A DNA stretch of 61,448 nucleotides from Chloroflexota bacterium (GCA_016194865.1 JACQAT010000018.1:1-61448), one strand, 5' to 3'. Shown: positions 52,524 to 61,448, counted from the first letter of the stretch. The notes: generated by a model not told the origin, from the sequence alone. Program-made: numbers and translations.

Positions 52524-55022
52524 ATGCAGGCCGTCGTCATGGCGGGCGGCGAGGGGAGCCGTCTCCGTCCTCTCACCATCAATCGGCCGAAGCCGATGGT
52601 CTCGATCGTCAACAAGCCGTGCCTCGGTCACATCTTCGACCTCCTCAAGCGGCACGGCATCACCGACGCGTTCGTGACGCTGCAGTACCTCGCCTCCGTC
52701 ATCCAGGACAGCTACGGCGACGGAGGCGGGATCGGGATGCGGCTCCGCTACAGCATCGAGGAGTCACCGCTCGGCACCGGTGGATCCGTGCGCCAGATCG
52801 CCGACGAGCTCGATGACGAGCCGTTCCTGGTGATCTCCGGCGACGCGCTCACCGACTTCGATCTCGCGAAGATCGTCGCGTTCCACAAGGAAAAGGGCGC
52901 CGCCGTCACGCTGACGCTGACGCGCGTGCCCGATCCCCTCGAGTACGGTGTCGTGATCACCGACGGCGATGGGCGCATCACGAAGTTCCTCGAGAAGCCG
53001 TCCTGGGGCGAGGTCTTCTCCGACACGATCAACACGGGCATCTACGTGATGGACCCCCGGGTCCTGAAGCAGTTCCCGGTCGGAGAGAGCTTCGACTTCA
53101 GCAAGGATCTCTTCCCGAAGCTGCTCGACGAGGGCGAGAAGCTGTACGGCCACGTCGCCGACGGCTACTGGACCGACGTCGGCTCGATCAGCGAGTACAC
53201 GCGCGCGAATGCCGACGTCCTCCTCGGACGCGTGGACATCGGCTCGCTGGGCGACCAGCTCATGGACGGCGTGTTCGGGGGCGGCGACGTCGAGATCGAC
53301 CCGTCCGCGGTCATCCTGGGCCCCGTCTTCCTGGGCAAGGGCGTGAAGATCGCCGGGCAGACGCAGATCGTCGGCCCGACCGTGCTGCGCGATTACGTCG
53401 TCGTCGATGTCGGCGCGGTCATCGACCGCTCCATCGTGTGGCGCAACAGCTATGTCGGCGAACGCGCCGAGCTGCACGGCACGATCGTCGGTCGCCAGTG
53501 CGCCCTCAAGTCGCGCGTGGTGCTCGAGGAGGGCAGCGTCATCGGCGACCATTCCGTCGTCAACGAGGGCGCGCGCGTACGCGCACAGGTGAAGGTCTGG
53601 CCGGACAAGCAGGTCGAAGCCGGCGCGGTGGTCGGATCGAGCCTCATCTGGGGCTCGCAGGGACGGCGCGCGATCTTCGGCCGCTTCGGCGTGACCGGGC
53701 TCGTGAACATCGATCTCACGCCGGAGTTCGCCGCGCGCCTCGGCGCGGCGTTCGCGTCAACGCTGCCGCAGGGCGGCGTCGTCACGATGAACCGCGACCA
53801 GCACCGCACCAGCCGCATGCTCAAGCGCGCGCTCATGGGCGGCGTCGTGAGCTGTGGCGTCCACGTCGCCGACCTCACGCCCGCGCCCCTTCCGATCGGG
53901 CGGTTCCACACCCGGCAGATCGCGGCCCAGGGAGGTCTGCACGTCCGCGTGTCGCCCTTCGACATCCGCGTGTGCGACGTGAAGTTCTTCGACCCCGACG
54001 CGCTCGACATGGGCAGGGCGCAGGAGCGGAAGGTCGAGAACGTGTTCTTCCGCGAGGACATCCGCCGCGTGACGTACGACGACGTCGGCCGCATCTTCGA
54101 ATCGCGGCGGGTGGGTGAGGGGTACAGCGAGGCCTTCCTGTCGAACGTCGGTCACCGGGCGGAGATCGCGGATGCCGGCTTCAAGGTCGTCGTGAACTTC
54201 TCGCACGGGACCGCCGCGCAGTTCCTCCCGCAGCTGCTCGATCAGCTCAAGGTCGAGGTCATCGCGATCAATGGTGTCGTCTCCGAGAACGTGGGCTCGC
54301 GATCGCTCGAGGAGTTCGAGACGGAGAAGCGCGAGCTCTCCGCGATCAGCTCGATCCTGCGCGCGTCGTTCGGCGTGATCATCGACGCCGGCGGCGAGAA
54401 GGTCTTCATCGTCGACGACGCGGGCCGCATCCTCGACGATCGGCACTTCATGGGCGTGCTCGCCAGCCTCGTGGCGCGCGACGGCGGTGGCGCCATCGCC
54501 GTGCCGGGCTTCGCGCCGGCCTCGCTCGAGCGGGTCATCGCCGAGGCGGGCGGCGAGCTCAAACGCGTGCGTTCGTCGGCAGAACGCCAGATGTCGTACG
54601 CCGCGCACGATCGCCCGCGGCTGGTCGCGGACGGCCTCGGAGGCTTCATCTTCCCCTCGTTCCATCCCTGGTTCGATGGGCTGTTCACCGTGGTCCGCCT
54701 GCTCGAGCTGCTCGCGTCGCAGGGCACCACGCTCGCCGCCGCCGCCGACGGCATCCCGCGCTCGCACATCGCGAGGCTGAAGGTCGAGTGCCCCTGGGAG
54801 GCGAAGGGTCGCGTGATGCGCATGCTCGCGCAGGAGCCCGAGACCGAGCGCACCAAGCAGGTCGACGGCGTGAAGCACGTCTTCGGCGGCGAATGGGTGC
54901 TCGTCCTCCCCGACGCGGACCAGCCCATGTTCACGGTGTGGGCGGAGGGCGGCGACGAAGGTCGTGCCTGGGCGCTCGCGCACCGCTACGCCGACCGCAT
55001 CGGGACCCTGCGCGCGGCGTGA
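52524..55022 (+). CDS. Sugar-1-phosphate nucleotidyltransferase fused to a phosphomannomutase-like domain
   Basis: An 832-residue fusion. Residues 1-235 are a nucleotidyltransferase ([15 protein letters not shown] at 4-18, then RPKPMV), likely making GDP-mannose or a similar sugar nucleotide. Residues about 250-370 form a left-handed beta-helix of hexapeptide repeats. The remainder, from about 375, resembles phosphohexomutase domains ([28 protein letters not shown]). The catalytic phosphoserine loop TASHNP of active mutases is not present; [11 protein letters not shown] stands in a related place. The C-terminal part may therefore be regulatory or structural. It supports cell-surface polysaccharide or glycolipid synthesis. 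Confidence 0.9.
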   Translation: MQAVVMAGGEGSRLRPLTINRPKPMVSIVNKPCLGHIFDLLKRHGITDAFVTLQYLASVIQDSYGDGGGIGMRLRYSIEESPLGTGGSVRQIADELDDEPFLVISGDALTDFDLAKIVAFHKEKGAAVTLTLTRVPDPLEYGVVITDGDGRITKFLEKPSWGEVFSDTINTGIYVMDPRVLKQFPVGESFDFSKDLFPKLLDEGEKLYGHVADGYWTDVGSISEYTRANADVLLGRVDIGSLGDQLMDGVFGGGDVEIDPSAVILGPVFLGKGVKIAGQTQIVGPTVLRDYVVVDVGAVIDRSIVWRNSYVGERAELHGTIVGRQCALKSRVVLEEGSVIGDHSVVNEGARVRAQVKVWPDKQVEAGAVVGSSLIWGSQGRRAIFGRFGVTGLVNIDLTPEFAARLGAAFASTLPQGGVVTMNRDQHRTSRMLKRALMGGVVSCGVHVADLTPAPLPIGRFHTRQIAAQGGLHVRVSPFDIRVCDVKFFDPDALDMGRAQERKVENVFFREDIRRVTYDDVGRIFESRRVGEGYSEAFLSNVGHRAEIADAGFKVVVNFSHGTAAQFLPQLLDQLKVEVIAINGVVSENVGSRSLEEFETEKRELSAISSILRASFGVIIDAGGEKVFIVDDAGRILDDRHFMGVLASLVARDGGGAIAVPGFAPASLERVIAEAGGELKRVRSSAERQMSYAAHDRPRLVADGLGGFIFPSFHPWFDGLFTVVRLLELLASQGTTLAAAADGIPRSHIARLKVECPWEAKGRVMRMLAQEPETERTKQVDGVKHVFGGEWVLVLPDADQPMFTVWAEGGDEGRAWALAHRYADRIGTLRAA

Positions 55023-55864
55023 CCGTCCGTGTCGCGCTCGCCCAATGCGCGCCGGCGCTGGGTGCGTTCGCCCGCAACGTGCGCATGCACGAGGAGTGGA
55101 TCGCGCGCGCCAGAACGGAGCGGGCCGACCTCGTCGTCTTCCCAGAGCTGTCGCTGACCGGGTACTACCTCAAGGACCTCGCGAGCGAGGTCGCCTGCGA
55201 GCCCGGCGACGAGCGCCTCGCCCCGATCGCGCGCGCCTCGCGTGACATCGACGTCGTCGCGGGATTCGTGGAGCGCACCGCCGCGAAGACGCTTCACATC
55301 GCCTCCGGCTACTGGCGCAAGGGCGAGCTCGTCCACGTGCATCGCAAGGTCTACCTGCCGACCTATGGCATCTTCGACGACGGCCGCTACTTCGGCCCCG
55401 GCGAAACGTTCGAGACGTTCGAGAGCGTCGCCGGGCGCGCGGGCATCGCGATCTGCGAGGACCTGTGGCACGTCTCGGTCCCGTACCTGTACGCGGCCGC
55501 GGGCGCGACGCTCGTCCTCGCGCCGTCGGCGAGCCCCGGCCGTGGCGTCGCGGAGGGCGGGGACCTCGGCACCGCGGCGTCGTGCCGGCTCATGGACCAG
55601 TTCTACGCGCAGTACCTCACGCTCTATCTGATCTTCGTGAACCGGGTCGGCCATGAGGACGGCATCGGCTTCTGGGGCGGCTCGGAGATCGTCGGTCCCG
55701 ATGGCCACGTCGTGGCGCGCGCGGCGGAGTTCGAGGAGCAGCTCCTCGTCGCCGATCTCGATCCCGACCTGGTCGCGCGCGAGCGCGTGCGGAACCCGCT
55801 GCTGCGCGACGAGTGCGCCGACCTCGTGCTGCGGAACCTCTCGTCCCGGCTGGGGCTGCGATGA
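55019..55864 (+). CDS. Carbon-nitrogen hydrolase, probable glutaminase subunit of NAD synthetase
   Basis: A 281-residue nitrilase-superfamily amidase with its Glu-Lys-Cys triad: Glu43 in [10 protein letters not shown], Lys110 in VHRKVYLP and Cys146 in [16 protein letters not shown] is like the glutaminase domain of NadE. In most bacteria this domain is fused to NAD synthetase; here the synthetase is the next gene, overlapping ATGA, so it probably feeds ammonia from glutamine to it. GTG at 55019 overlaps the preceding stop. Confidence 0.88.
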   Translation: MTVRVALAQCAPALGAFARNVRMHEEWIARARTERADLVVFPELSLTGYYLKDLASEVACEPGDERLAPIARASRDIDVVAGFVERTAAKTLHIASGYWRKGELVHVHRKVYLPTYGIFDDGRYFGPGETFETFESVAGRAGIAICEDLWHVSVPYLYAAAGATLVLAPSASPGRGVAEGGDLGTAASCRLMDQFYAQYLTLYLIFVNRVGHEDGIGFWGGSEIVGPDGHVVARAAEFEEQLLVADLDPDLVARERVRNPLLRDECADLVLRNLSSRLGLR

Positions 55865-56721
55865 GCGCGCCCGATCCGCGCGACCTCTCGCCGCTGCGCA
55901 TCGACGAGACGCTCGTACGCAAGATGCTCGTCGGCTTCCTGCGCGACGAGACCGCCAAATCGGGCGCCAGCCGACTGGTGCTAGGCGTGTCCGGTGGCAT
56001 CGACAGCGCCGTCGTGGCGGCTCTCGCCGTCGAGGCGCTCGGCGCGAAGCAGGTGCTCGCGCTGTTCACCCCGTATCGGGCCTCGAGCGGCGCGTCGCGC
56101 CGGGACGCCCGCGTGGTCGCGGACACGTTCGGATTGAAGCTGGAGGAGGTCCCGATCACCGCGCAGATCGACGCCTATTTCGCGGAGGGCGGGGGTGATG
56201 TCGCGGACCGCGTGCGCGTCGGCAACAAGATGGCGCGCGAGCGCAAGAGCATCGAGTACGACCGCTCGTGGCCGGATGGCCTCGTCCTCGGGACGAGCAA
56301 CAAGACCGAGCTGCTGCTCGGCTACGGCACGCAGTTCGGCGACATGGCCTGCGCGCTCAACCCGGTGGGGGATCTGTACAAGACGCAGCTGCGCGAGCTC
56401 GCCGCCTCGTTCGGCGTGCCCGCCGCCGTCATCGCCAAGCCGCCCACGGCCGATCTCTGGCCGGATCAGACCGACGAGGGCGAGCTCGGCTTCTCGTACA
56501 GCGACGCGGACCTCATCCTCTATCACATGGTCGACCGCCGTCTCAGCGTCGCGGAGCTCGTGCGCGCCGGGTTCGACGAGGACCTCGTCCGGCGCATCCG
56601 CGAGCGCATGCGCCGCAATCACTTCAAGCGCGTCATGCCGCTGATCGCGAAGGTGAGCCTGCGCACCGTCGGCCACGACTTCCTCTACCCTCGTGATTGG
56701 GAATCCGATACCCAGCGGTAG
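55861..56721 (+). CDS. nadE: NAD synthetase (amidating domain)
   Basis: A 286-residue N-type ATP pyrophosphatase that amidates nicotinate adenine dinucleotide to NAD. The P-loop SGGIDS is at 44-49, and GTSNKTELLLGYGTQFGD and KPPTADLWPDQTDEGELG bind the substrates. It lacks the glutaminase domain, which is encoded upstream. ATG at 55861 overlaps the previous gene (ATGA). The following exporter gene may begin inside its 3' end. Confidence 0.94.
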   Translation: MSAPDPRDLSPLRIDETLVRKMLVGFLRDETAKSGASRLVLGVSGGIDSAVVAALAVEALGAKQVLALFTPYRASSGASRRDARVVADTFGLKLEEVPITAQIDAYFAEGGGDVADRVRVGNKMARERKSIEYDRSWPDGLVLGTSNKTELLLGYGTQFGDMACALNPVGDLYKTQLRELAASFGVPAAVIAKPPTADLWPDQTDEGELGFSYSDADLILYHMVDRRLSVAELVRAGFDEDLVRRIRERMRRNHFKRVMPLIAKVSLRTVGHDFLYPRDWESDTQR

Positions 56722-57643
56722 GCCGGAAGGCGCGCATATCCCGAGCAGCTTGACCAACGCGCGGCTCGCGATCGGGTATGGCCTCGCGCTCTCGGGTGCG
56801 GCGCTGTACGCGCTGGGCGGGATCCTCGCGAAGCTCGCGTTCGCGGCCGGCTTCGTCCCCTCACAGCTCGCCGAGATCCGCGCGATCCTCTCGTTCCTCG
56901 TGCTGCTGGTCGCCGTCGCGGTGGTCAGGCCGGCGCTGCTCCGCGTGCGGCGCTCCGACCTGCCGCTGCTGCTGTTCTTCGGCGTCGTCGGCATCGCCGC
57001 GGTCAACGGCACGTATTACGAGGCCATCGCGCGCCTGCCCATCGGCGTCGCCCTGGTCATCCAGTACACCGCGCCGGTCATGCTGCTCGTCTGGGCGCGG
57101 CTGCGCGGCCGTCACGTCGGCGGCCGGCTCTGGATCGCGGCCGCCCTCACGCTCGTCGGCTGCTACCTCGTCGTCGGCGCGTACGACGCGTCGCTGCGCG
57201 CGATCAACGCCGAGGGGGCCGCGATCGCGATCGGCGCGGCGTGCATCTTCGCGCTCTACCTCGGCATGGCCGAGAAGATCCTGCGCGTGTACTCACCATG
57301 GACGCTGCTGCTCTACGGGCTCGGCGGCGCGTCGATCGGCTGGAGCGTGCTGCGCTTCCCGACGCTGCTGCCGTGGGGCCTCGTGGTCGAGCAGTGGCCG
57401 CTCGTCGCCGGCGTGCTCTTCGTCGCGACGCTGGTGCCCTACGTGCTCACGCTCGGAGCGGTCTCGCTGCTGCCGGCGGCGCGCGTCGGACTCACGGCGA
57501 CCTTCGAGCCCGTCGTCGGCGCGGTCGCGGCGTTGGTCCTGCTCGGCGAGCTGCTCCAGGGCCCGCAGTGGATCGGTGGTGCGCTCGTCCTCGTGGGCAT
57601 CGGCCTCGCGCAGACGCTGCGGCCCACGCCCGCAAGCGTTTAG
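56693..57643 (+). CDS. DMT/EamA-family membrane transporter
   Basis: A 316-residue protein with about ten transmembrane segments in two EamA repeats (about residues 27-160 and 175-310), ending GGALVLVGIGLAQTLRP. Such proteins export amino acids, metabolites or drugs; substrate unknown. GTG at 56693 overlaps nadE by 29 bases. A TTG at 56750 would leave out the first 19 polar residues and is an alternative. Its stop overlaps that of the convergent minus-strand permease by 3-4 bases (57640-57643). Confidence 0.88.
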   Translation: MIGNPIPSGRPEGAHIPSSLTNARLAIGYGLALSGAALYALGGILAKLAFAAGFVPSQLAEIRAILSFLVLLVAVAVVRPALLRVRRSDLPLLLFFGVVGIAAVNGTYYEAIARLPIGVALVIQYTAPVMLLVWARLRGRHVGGRLWIAAALTLVGCYLVVGAYDASLRAINAEGAAIAIGAACIFALYLGMAEKILRVYSPWTLLLYGLGGASIGWSVLRFPTLLPWGLVVEQWPLVAGVLFVATLVPYVLTLGAVSLLPAARVGLTATFEPVVGAVAALVLLGELLQGPQWIGGALVLVGIGLAQTLRPTPASV

Positions 57644-58560
57644 TCCCCAGCGGTCTGCAGCCGCGGGTCGAGCGCGTCGCGCACGGCGTCGCCGAGGATG
57701 TTCACCGCGAGCACGGCGAGCATGATCGCGAGGCCGGGGAACACCGCGAGCCACCAGGCGATGCGCAGGTAGCGCCGCGCCTCGGCGAGCATCAGGCCCC
57801 ACTCGGCGGTCGGCGGCTGCGCCCCGAGTCCGAGGAACGAGAGCGACGCGGTCGAGAGGATCGCCGTGGCGAGGCCGAAGGTCGCGATGGTGATCGCGGG
57901 CCCGAGCACCTGCGGGACGAGGTGGACGAACATCAGGCGCGTATCGCTCGCGCCGATGCTGCGCGCGGCCTCCACGTAGAGCTCGCCCTTCGTGTTCAGC
58001 ACCGAGCCACGCACGACGCGCGCGAAGCGGGGGATGCCGCCGATGCCGACGGCGATCATCACCTTGTCGAGGCCCGCGCCCAGGACCGTCACGATGACCA
58101 GCGCGAGCAGGATCCCGGGGAACGCGAGCTTCACGTCGATGACCCGCATGAGGATGCGATCGGTCCAGCCGCCGAAGAATCCGGTGACCAGGCCGATGAG
58201 CCCGCCGATCGTGAGCGAGATCGCGACCGCGGCGACGCCCACTGTGAGCGAGACACGTCCGCCGTCGATGAGGCGCAGCAGCACATCGCGGCCGAAGCTG
58301 TCCGTCCCGAGGAGGTGGCCGGCGCTGCCCGGTGGCAGGAGCGAGTCGCGAAGGCTCTGCTGGAACGGATCGATGGTGATCGCCAGCGGCACGACGTAGC
58401 TGATCCCGAGCATCGCCGCCGCGACGGCGAGCGCGAGCATCGCGAGGCGGTCGCGACGCAGACGCCACCACGCGCGCCGGTACGGGCCGGCGCTGCTGAT
58501 GACGCGCGGCCTCCGCCTCGCGTCGGCGATCACGGCCGACACGAGAGGGGCGCGCGCCAT
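57640..58560 (-). CDS. Oligopeptide-type ABC permease OppC-like 4
   Basis: A 306-residue inner-membrane permease. Features: WWRLRRDRLAMLALAVAAA (TM1 start), LLGTDSFGRDVLLRLIDGGRVSL, the EAA loop YVEAARSIGASDTRLMFVHLVP and the end GDAVRDALDPRL. ATG at 58560 lies one base after the OppB stop and is preferred to upstream starts inside OppB. No ATPase gene is seen in this minus-strand operon within the window. Confidence 0.92.
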   Translation of the reverse strand: MARAPLVSAVIADARRRPRVISSAGPYRRAWWRLRRDRLAMLALAVAAAMLGISYVVPLAITIDPFQQSLRDSLLPPGSAGHLLGTDSFGRDVLLRLIDGGRVSLTVGVAAVAISLTIGGLIGLVTGFFGGWTDRILMRVIDVKLAFPGILLALVIVTVLGAGLDKVMIAVGIGGIPRFARVVRGSVLNTKGELYVEAARSIGASDTRLMFVHLVPQVLGPAITIATFGLATAILSTASLSFLGLGAQPPTAEWGLMLAEARRYLRIAWWLAVFPGLAIMLAVLAVNILGDAVRDALDPRLQTAGD

Positions 58561-58561
58561 C

Positions 58562-59506
58562 TCAGGCCGCTCTGATCCTGGGGTTGAGGAAGCCATACGA
58601 CACATCGACGAGCAGATTCGCGATGACGTAGCCGCTCGCGGTCAGCAGGATGACGCCCTGCACGACCGGATAGTCCTTCGCGAGGATCGCGTCGATCGCG
58701 AGCTGTCCGATGCCCTGTCGCGCGAAGACGGTCTCGACGATGACGCTTCCCGCCAGCAGGCGTCCCACCTGCAGACCCACGATGGTCACGATCGGCACGA
58801 GCGCGTTCCGCATCGCGTGCCGGCCGACGACGATGCGCGGCGCCAGGCCCTTCGCGCGCGCCGTGCGGATGTACTCGAGGCCCATGACCTCGAGCAGCGA
58901 CGCGCGTGTCAGGCGCGCGATGAGGCCGGTGCCCTCATAGCCGAGCACGAGCGCCGGCAGGACGAGGCGATCGAGGCTGCCCGAGCCGGTCGCCGGGAAG
59001 AGCCCGAGCGTCACCGAGAACAGCAGGATGAGCAGCATCGCGAACGCGAAGCTCGGGATCGATACGCCGCCGAGCGACAGCAGCATCACCGCGCCGTCGA
59101 GCGCCGTCCCGCGCCGCAGGGCGGCCACGATGCCAAGGCCGATGCCGAGCACGACCGAGAGCAGCATCGCCGCGCCCGCGAGCTCGAGCGTGCTCGGCAG
59201 GCGATCCGCGATCAAGCGGCCGACCGCCTCGTGCCGGATGTACGACTGGCCGAGGTCGCCGTGCAACACGTTGCCGAGCCAGCGCACGTACTGGACAGGG
59301 AGCGGGTCGCCGAGGCCGAGCTCCGCCGTGATCTGCGCGGTGAGCTGGGCCCGCTGCTCCGGGCTGCCGATGCCGAACGTGGCCGAGCCGAGCATCGCGT
59401 CGATCGGGTCGCCGGGCACGAGATGGAGGATGCCGAAGACGAGCAGCGAGGCGAGGATGAGGACCGGGATCGACTCCACGAGCCGCCGCAGGATGAAGGG
59501 GATCAC
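58562..59506 (-). CDS. Oligopeptide-type ABC permease OppB-like 4
   Basis: A 314-residue inner-membrane permease starting MIPFILRRLVESIPVLIL, with the EAA loop YIRTARAKGLAPRIVVGRHAMRNALVP and the end FLNPRIRAA. GTG at 59506 overlaps the stop of the binding-protein gene. It should form a channel with the OppC-like protein; the adjacent binding protein is of an unrelated (iron-type) family. Confidence 0.93.
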   Translation of the reverse strand: MIPFILRRLVESIPVLILASLLVFGILHLVPGDPIDAMLGSATFGIGSPEQRAQLTAQITAELGLGDPLPVQYVRWLGNVLHGDLGQSYIRHEAVGRLIADRLPSTLELAGAAMLLSVVLGIGLGIVAALRRGTALDGAVMLLSLGGVSIPSFAFAMLLILLFSVTLGLFPATGSGSLDRLVLPALVLGYEGTGLIARLTRASLLEVMGLEYIRTARAKGLAPRIVVGRHAMRNALVPIVTIVGLQVGRLLAGSVIVETVFARQGIGQLAIDAILAKDYPVVQGVILLTASGYVIANLLVDVSYGFLNPRIRAA

Positions 59507-60453
59507 GCGGCCCGCTCCTTCACGTCGAAACCACTCGCCTTCAACAGCGCGACCGTGCTCTCGACGAGCGCGGCCACCTGCGCGAGGGACGCGTCCAGGC
59601 GCGTGATCGTCGACAGCGGGCGCACGGTCCCATGGTCCGCTCGCGGGTTCACCGGCGTCTCGCCGAACGTGCGCGCCAGGAACGTCTGGGTGTCGGGCGA
59701 GAGCAGGTGATCGATGAAGGCGCGCGCCTCGGCGGGGTTCGGCGCGCCACGCACCAGCGCGACCGTGTGCGCCTCCACGTGGGTGCCCATCCCGCCGGGT
59801 CCCTGGTCGAGCCAGGCCTCCGTGACCGGCTGGCCGTCGTCGGCGAAGACGTACACGTTCGACGCGTTGGCCAGCGCGACCGCGCGTGGCTCGCGGACGA
59901 GCGCCTCACGCGTCCGTAAATTGGACGGATACACCCGCATGCCGTTCGCGAACAGCGCGTCGATGAGCGCGATCACGTACGCGTCACCCCGCACGACACG
60001 CAGCGCCGCGAACTGCGCGACGGTCGTGGTCTCGACGAGCGCGGCGCAGGCGACCTGGTCGCGGAAGCGAGGATCGCGCAGGTCGTCGAGCGCGGTGGGC
60101 CAGGCCTCGCGATCGGGCAGGACCCCGGTGTGCACCATCGCGACGCGCGGCCAGGCGGTGAAGGAGAGCCAGCTGAAGTCCTCGGCGCGGAGCCAGGGGT
60201 CGTAGGCACGGGCGACCGGAGACTCGTACGGCTCGAAGATCCCCTGAGGTCGCGCGAGCTCGGGAGCGAGTTGGCTGTTGGTGAGCAGGACGTCCGTCTT
60301 TGGGTCGTCACGCTCGCTCGCGATCCGCCTCTCGACATCGTGGTGATAGACCATCTCGACGGTGGTCTCGATGCCGGTCTCGCTCTGGAACCGCTCGTAG
60401 ACCGGCGTGAGGTCGGGCCGGTTGCGGCCCGAGTACACGCGGAGCCGCCTCAC
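59503..60453 (-). CDS. FbpA-like substrate-binding protein without signal peptide
   Basis: A 316-residue periplasmic-binding-protein fold of the iron/thiamine type (family 1). It starts RRLRVYSGRNRPDL (the YSGR motif at 7-10), then SFTAWPRVAMVHTG, VRGDAYVIALIDALFANG and the hinge/C-lobe GGMGTHVEAHTVALVRGAPN. Normal members begin with a signal peptide before the YSGR strand; here the GTG at 60453 overlaps the MFS stop (GTGA) and gives only 5 residues before it. An upstream extension in this frame was not found by eye. The protein may be cytoplasmic or its start may be mis-set. Confidence 0.82.
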   Translation of the reverse strand: MRRLRVYSGRNRPDLTPVYERFQSETGIETTVEMVYHHDVERRIASERDDPKTDVLLTNSQLAPELARPQGIFEPYESPVARAYDPWLRAEDFSWLSFTAWPRVAMVHTGVLPDREAWPTALDDLRDPRFRDQVACAALVETTTVAQFAALRVVRGDAYVIALIDALFANGMRVYPSNLRTREALVREPRAVALANASNVYVFADDGQPVTEAWLDQGPGGMGTHVEAHTVALVRGAPNPAEARAFIDHLLSPDTQTFLARTFGETPVNPRADHGTVRPLSTITRLDASLAQVAALVESTVALLKASGFDVKERAA

Positions 60454-61448
60454 CCCTGCTCGCTCCGGGCGACGAGGCGTTCGGCGCGGCGCTTCGCGCG
60501 CGCGAGTTCCTCCGGCGGATGCACGCGCCGCAGCGTGAAGTAGATCGCCACGTCGTAGATGATCTTGAGCCCTCCCGCGATGAGGAAGGGGAGCGCGAGG
60601 GCCGATGCCGCGAAGGCCATGCCCGTGAAGGTCGGCGAGACCGCCTGCGCCGCCGTCCGCGCGACGTTGGTGATGCCGGCGGTCGCCGTCCGCTCGTCGG
60701 GATCGACGATCGCCATCGCGTACGACTGGCGCGTCGGCACGTCCATCTGCGAGACGCTCATCCGGGCGAGGTAGAGCGCGACGGCGAGGCCGGCGGTCGG
60801 CATGAACGGCACCAGGATGAGCACGAGCTGCGACGGGAGGTGGGTGAGCACCATCGTGTTCAAAAGCCCGATGCGCTCGGCGAGCCAGCCCGCGGCGAGG
60901 AGCGACAGGCCGGACAGGATGCCGACCCAGAAGAAGAGCGTCCCCAGCGCCGCCGGATCGAAGCCCCAGCGCAGGTAGAACCAGTAGGCCGCGATCGAGG
61001 GAACCACGAAGCCGCCCGCGAACGAATCCAGCGCGAACAGCGCCGACAGCTTCGCGACCGTCGCACGGGAGCGGTGCACTCCCAGGAAACGCTTCGCGCC
61101 CTCCACATGAACGAGCTCCACCTTGTCGCTCAGGGTCACGAACACCGCGAGGTTCAGGAGCCCGATGATCCCGTAGAGCAGGAAGAGCGGCCGGTAGGCG
61201 TCCGCGCCCTGGAGGCCGAGCGACGCGAAGAAGGCGACCGACGCCGCGGCGAGCGCGCCGAGCGCGCCCGCGAACGCATCGAGCCCGAACAGCGCGGAGA
61301 GCTTCGCCACGGTCGCGCGCGAGCGATGGATGCCGATGAAACGGCGTTCCCCTTCCACGTGCGCGAGCTCGATCTTGTCGGAGAGCGACACGAAGATCGC
61401 GAAGTTCGCGAGGCCGATCACGGCGTAGAGGATGAAGAACGGCCGGTA
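60450..61448 (-). CDS. MFS transporter with internal duplication (5' end outside window)
   Basis: At least 332 residues of a major-facilitator protein; the N-terminus lies beyond the window. The C-terminal half has about six transmembrane segments, ARMSVSQMDVPTRQSYAMAIV and VDPDERTATAGITNVARTAAQAVSP, as in bacterial MFS exporters. An 84-residue unit is repeated: the segment LSDKVELVHVEGAKRFLGVHR with flanking helices occurs twice, 252 bases apart (61021-61196 and 61273-61448, about 131 of 176 bases identical by hand count). Its stop overlaps the FbpA-like gene, so the two are co-translated. Confidence 0.85.
   Translation of the reverse strand, partial: YRPFFILYAVIGLANFAIFVSLSDKIELAHVEGERRFIGIHRSRATVAKLSALFGLDAFAGALGALAAASVAFFASLGLQGADAYRPLFLLYGIIGLLNLAVFVTLSDKVELVHVEGAKRFLGVHRSRATVAKLSALFALDSFAGGFVVPSIAAYWFYLRWGFDPAALGTLFFWVGILSGLSLLAAGWLAERIGLLNTMVLTHLPSQLVLILVPFMPTAGLAVALYLARMSVSQMDVPTRQSYAMAIVDPDERTATAGITNVARTAAQAVSPTFTGMAFAASALALPFLIAGGLKIIYDVAIYFTLRRVHPPEELARAKRRAERLVARSEQG
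61021..61448. repeat. 252-base tandem in-frame duplication in the MFS gene
   Basis: Copies 61021-61196 and 61273-61448 align without gaps at about 74% identity over 176 bases. The period of 252 is a multiple of three. The outer copy reaches the window edge, so its full extent is not visible. Confidence 0.8.

Overview
The window is a GC-rich (roughly two-thirds G+C by eye), densely coding bacterial chromosome segment with no rRNA, tRNA, CRISPR array or insertion sequence that I can support. GTG and TTG starts, 4-base GTGA/ATGA/TTGA stop-start overlaps and promoters with little or no leader are common. Split GcvPA/GcvPB, a SufCSUBD-Rieske cluster, a MutL-like protein beside methylmalonyl-CoA mutase genes, Gram-positive-style lipoproteins and many oligopeptide-type ABC permeases together suggest an uncultured Chloroflexota or related Terrabacteria lineage. 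That placement is inference from gene content, not a measured phylogeny.

Region 1 (1-14072) is a propionyl-CoA/methylmalonyl-CoA operon: small B12-binding mutase subunit, an unknown helical protein, acyl-CoA dehydrogenase, MeaB GTPase, a metallo-beta-lactamase-fold protein, propionyl-CoA carboxylase (CT, BC and BCCP as three genes), a penicillin-acylase-family hydrolase, then the large mutase subunit, the epimerase and a class I amidotransferase-like peptidase. A lower-GC two-gene HTH/nucleotidyltransferase module (10208-11256), probably toxin-antitoxin-like, interrupts it. Region 2 (14099-16828) holds a MutL-like protein without the usual N-terminal nucleotide motif, an unknown partner and a small membrane protein. 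Region 3 (16851-20846) is tsaE-tsaB-rimI-tsaD for the tRNA t6A modification plus two further genes. Region 4 (20969-28360) has a glycosyltransferase, a Nudix hydrolase, the complete glycine cleavage genes gcvT-H-PA-PB, a short NlpC/P60 gene, an ECF sigma factor and a probable membrane-bound regulator.

Region 5 (28302-45251) is a transporter super-locus: five family-5 substrate-binding lipoproteins, three OppB/OppC permease pairs and a single OppD/OppF ATPase pair. Each of the three junctions between a binding-protein gene and its first permease gene carries a strong RNA hairpin, and two of the binding-protein promoter regions share a 30-base motif. Region 6 (45261-52228) carries a cupredoxin lipoprotein and an ITPase-like gene on the minus strand, then a Cys-rich Rrf2 regulator with a candidate operator upstream of sufC-S-U-B-D and a Rieske ferredoxin. 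Region 7 (52293-57643) has a ManC/phosphomannomutase-like fusion, a split NAD synthetase and a DMT-family exporter. Region 8 (57640 to the end, minus strand) is an unusual operon: an MFS protein with an internal tandem duplication, an FbpA-like binding protein without a signal peptide, and a fourth OppB/OppC pair.

The strongest unexplained signals are G-rich palindromes lying in frame inside meaB and tsaD, a 29-bp tandem duplication at the tsaD start, a repeated -10 box 6-8 bases before unit-leading start codons, the hairpin at every binding-protein/permease junction, and the MutL-like pair.
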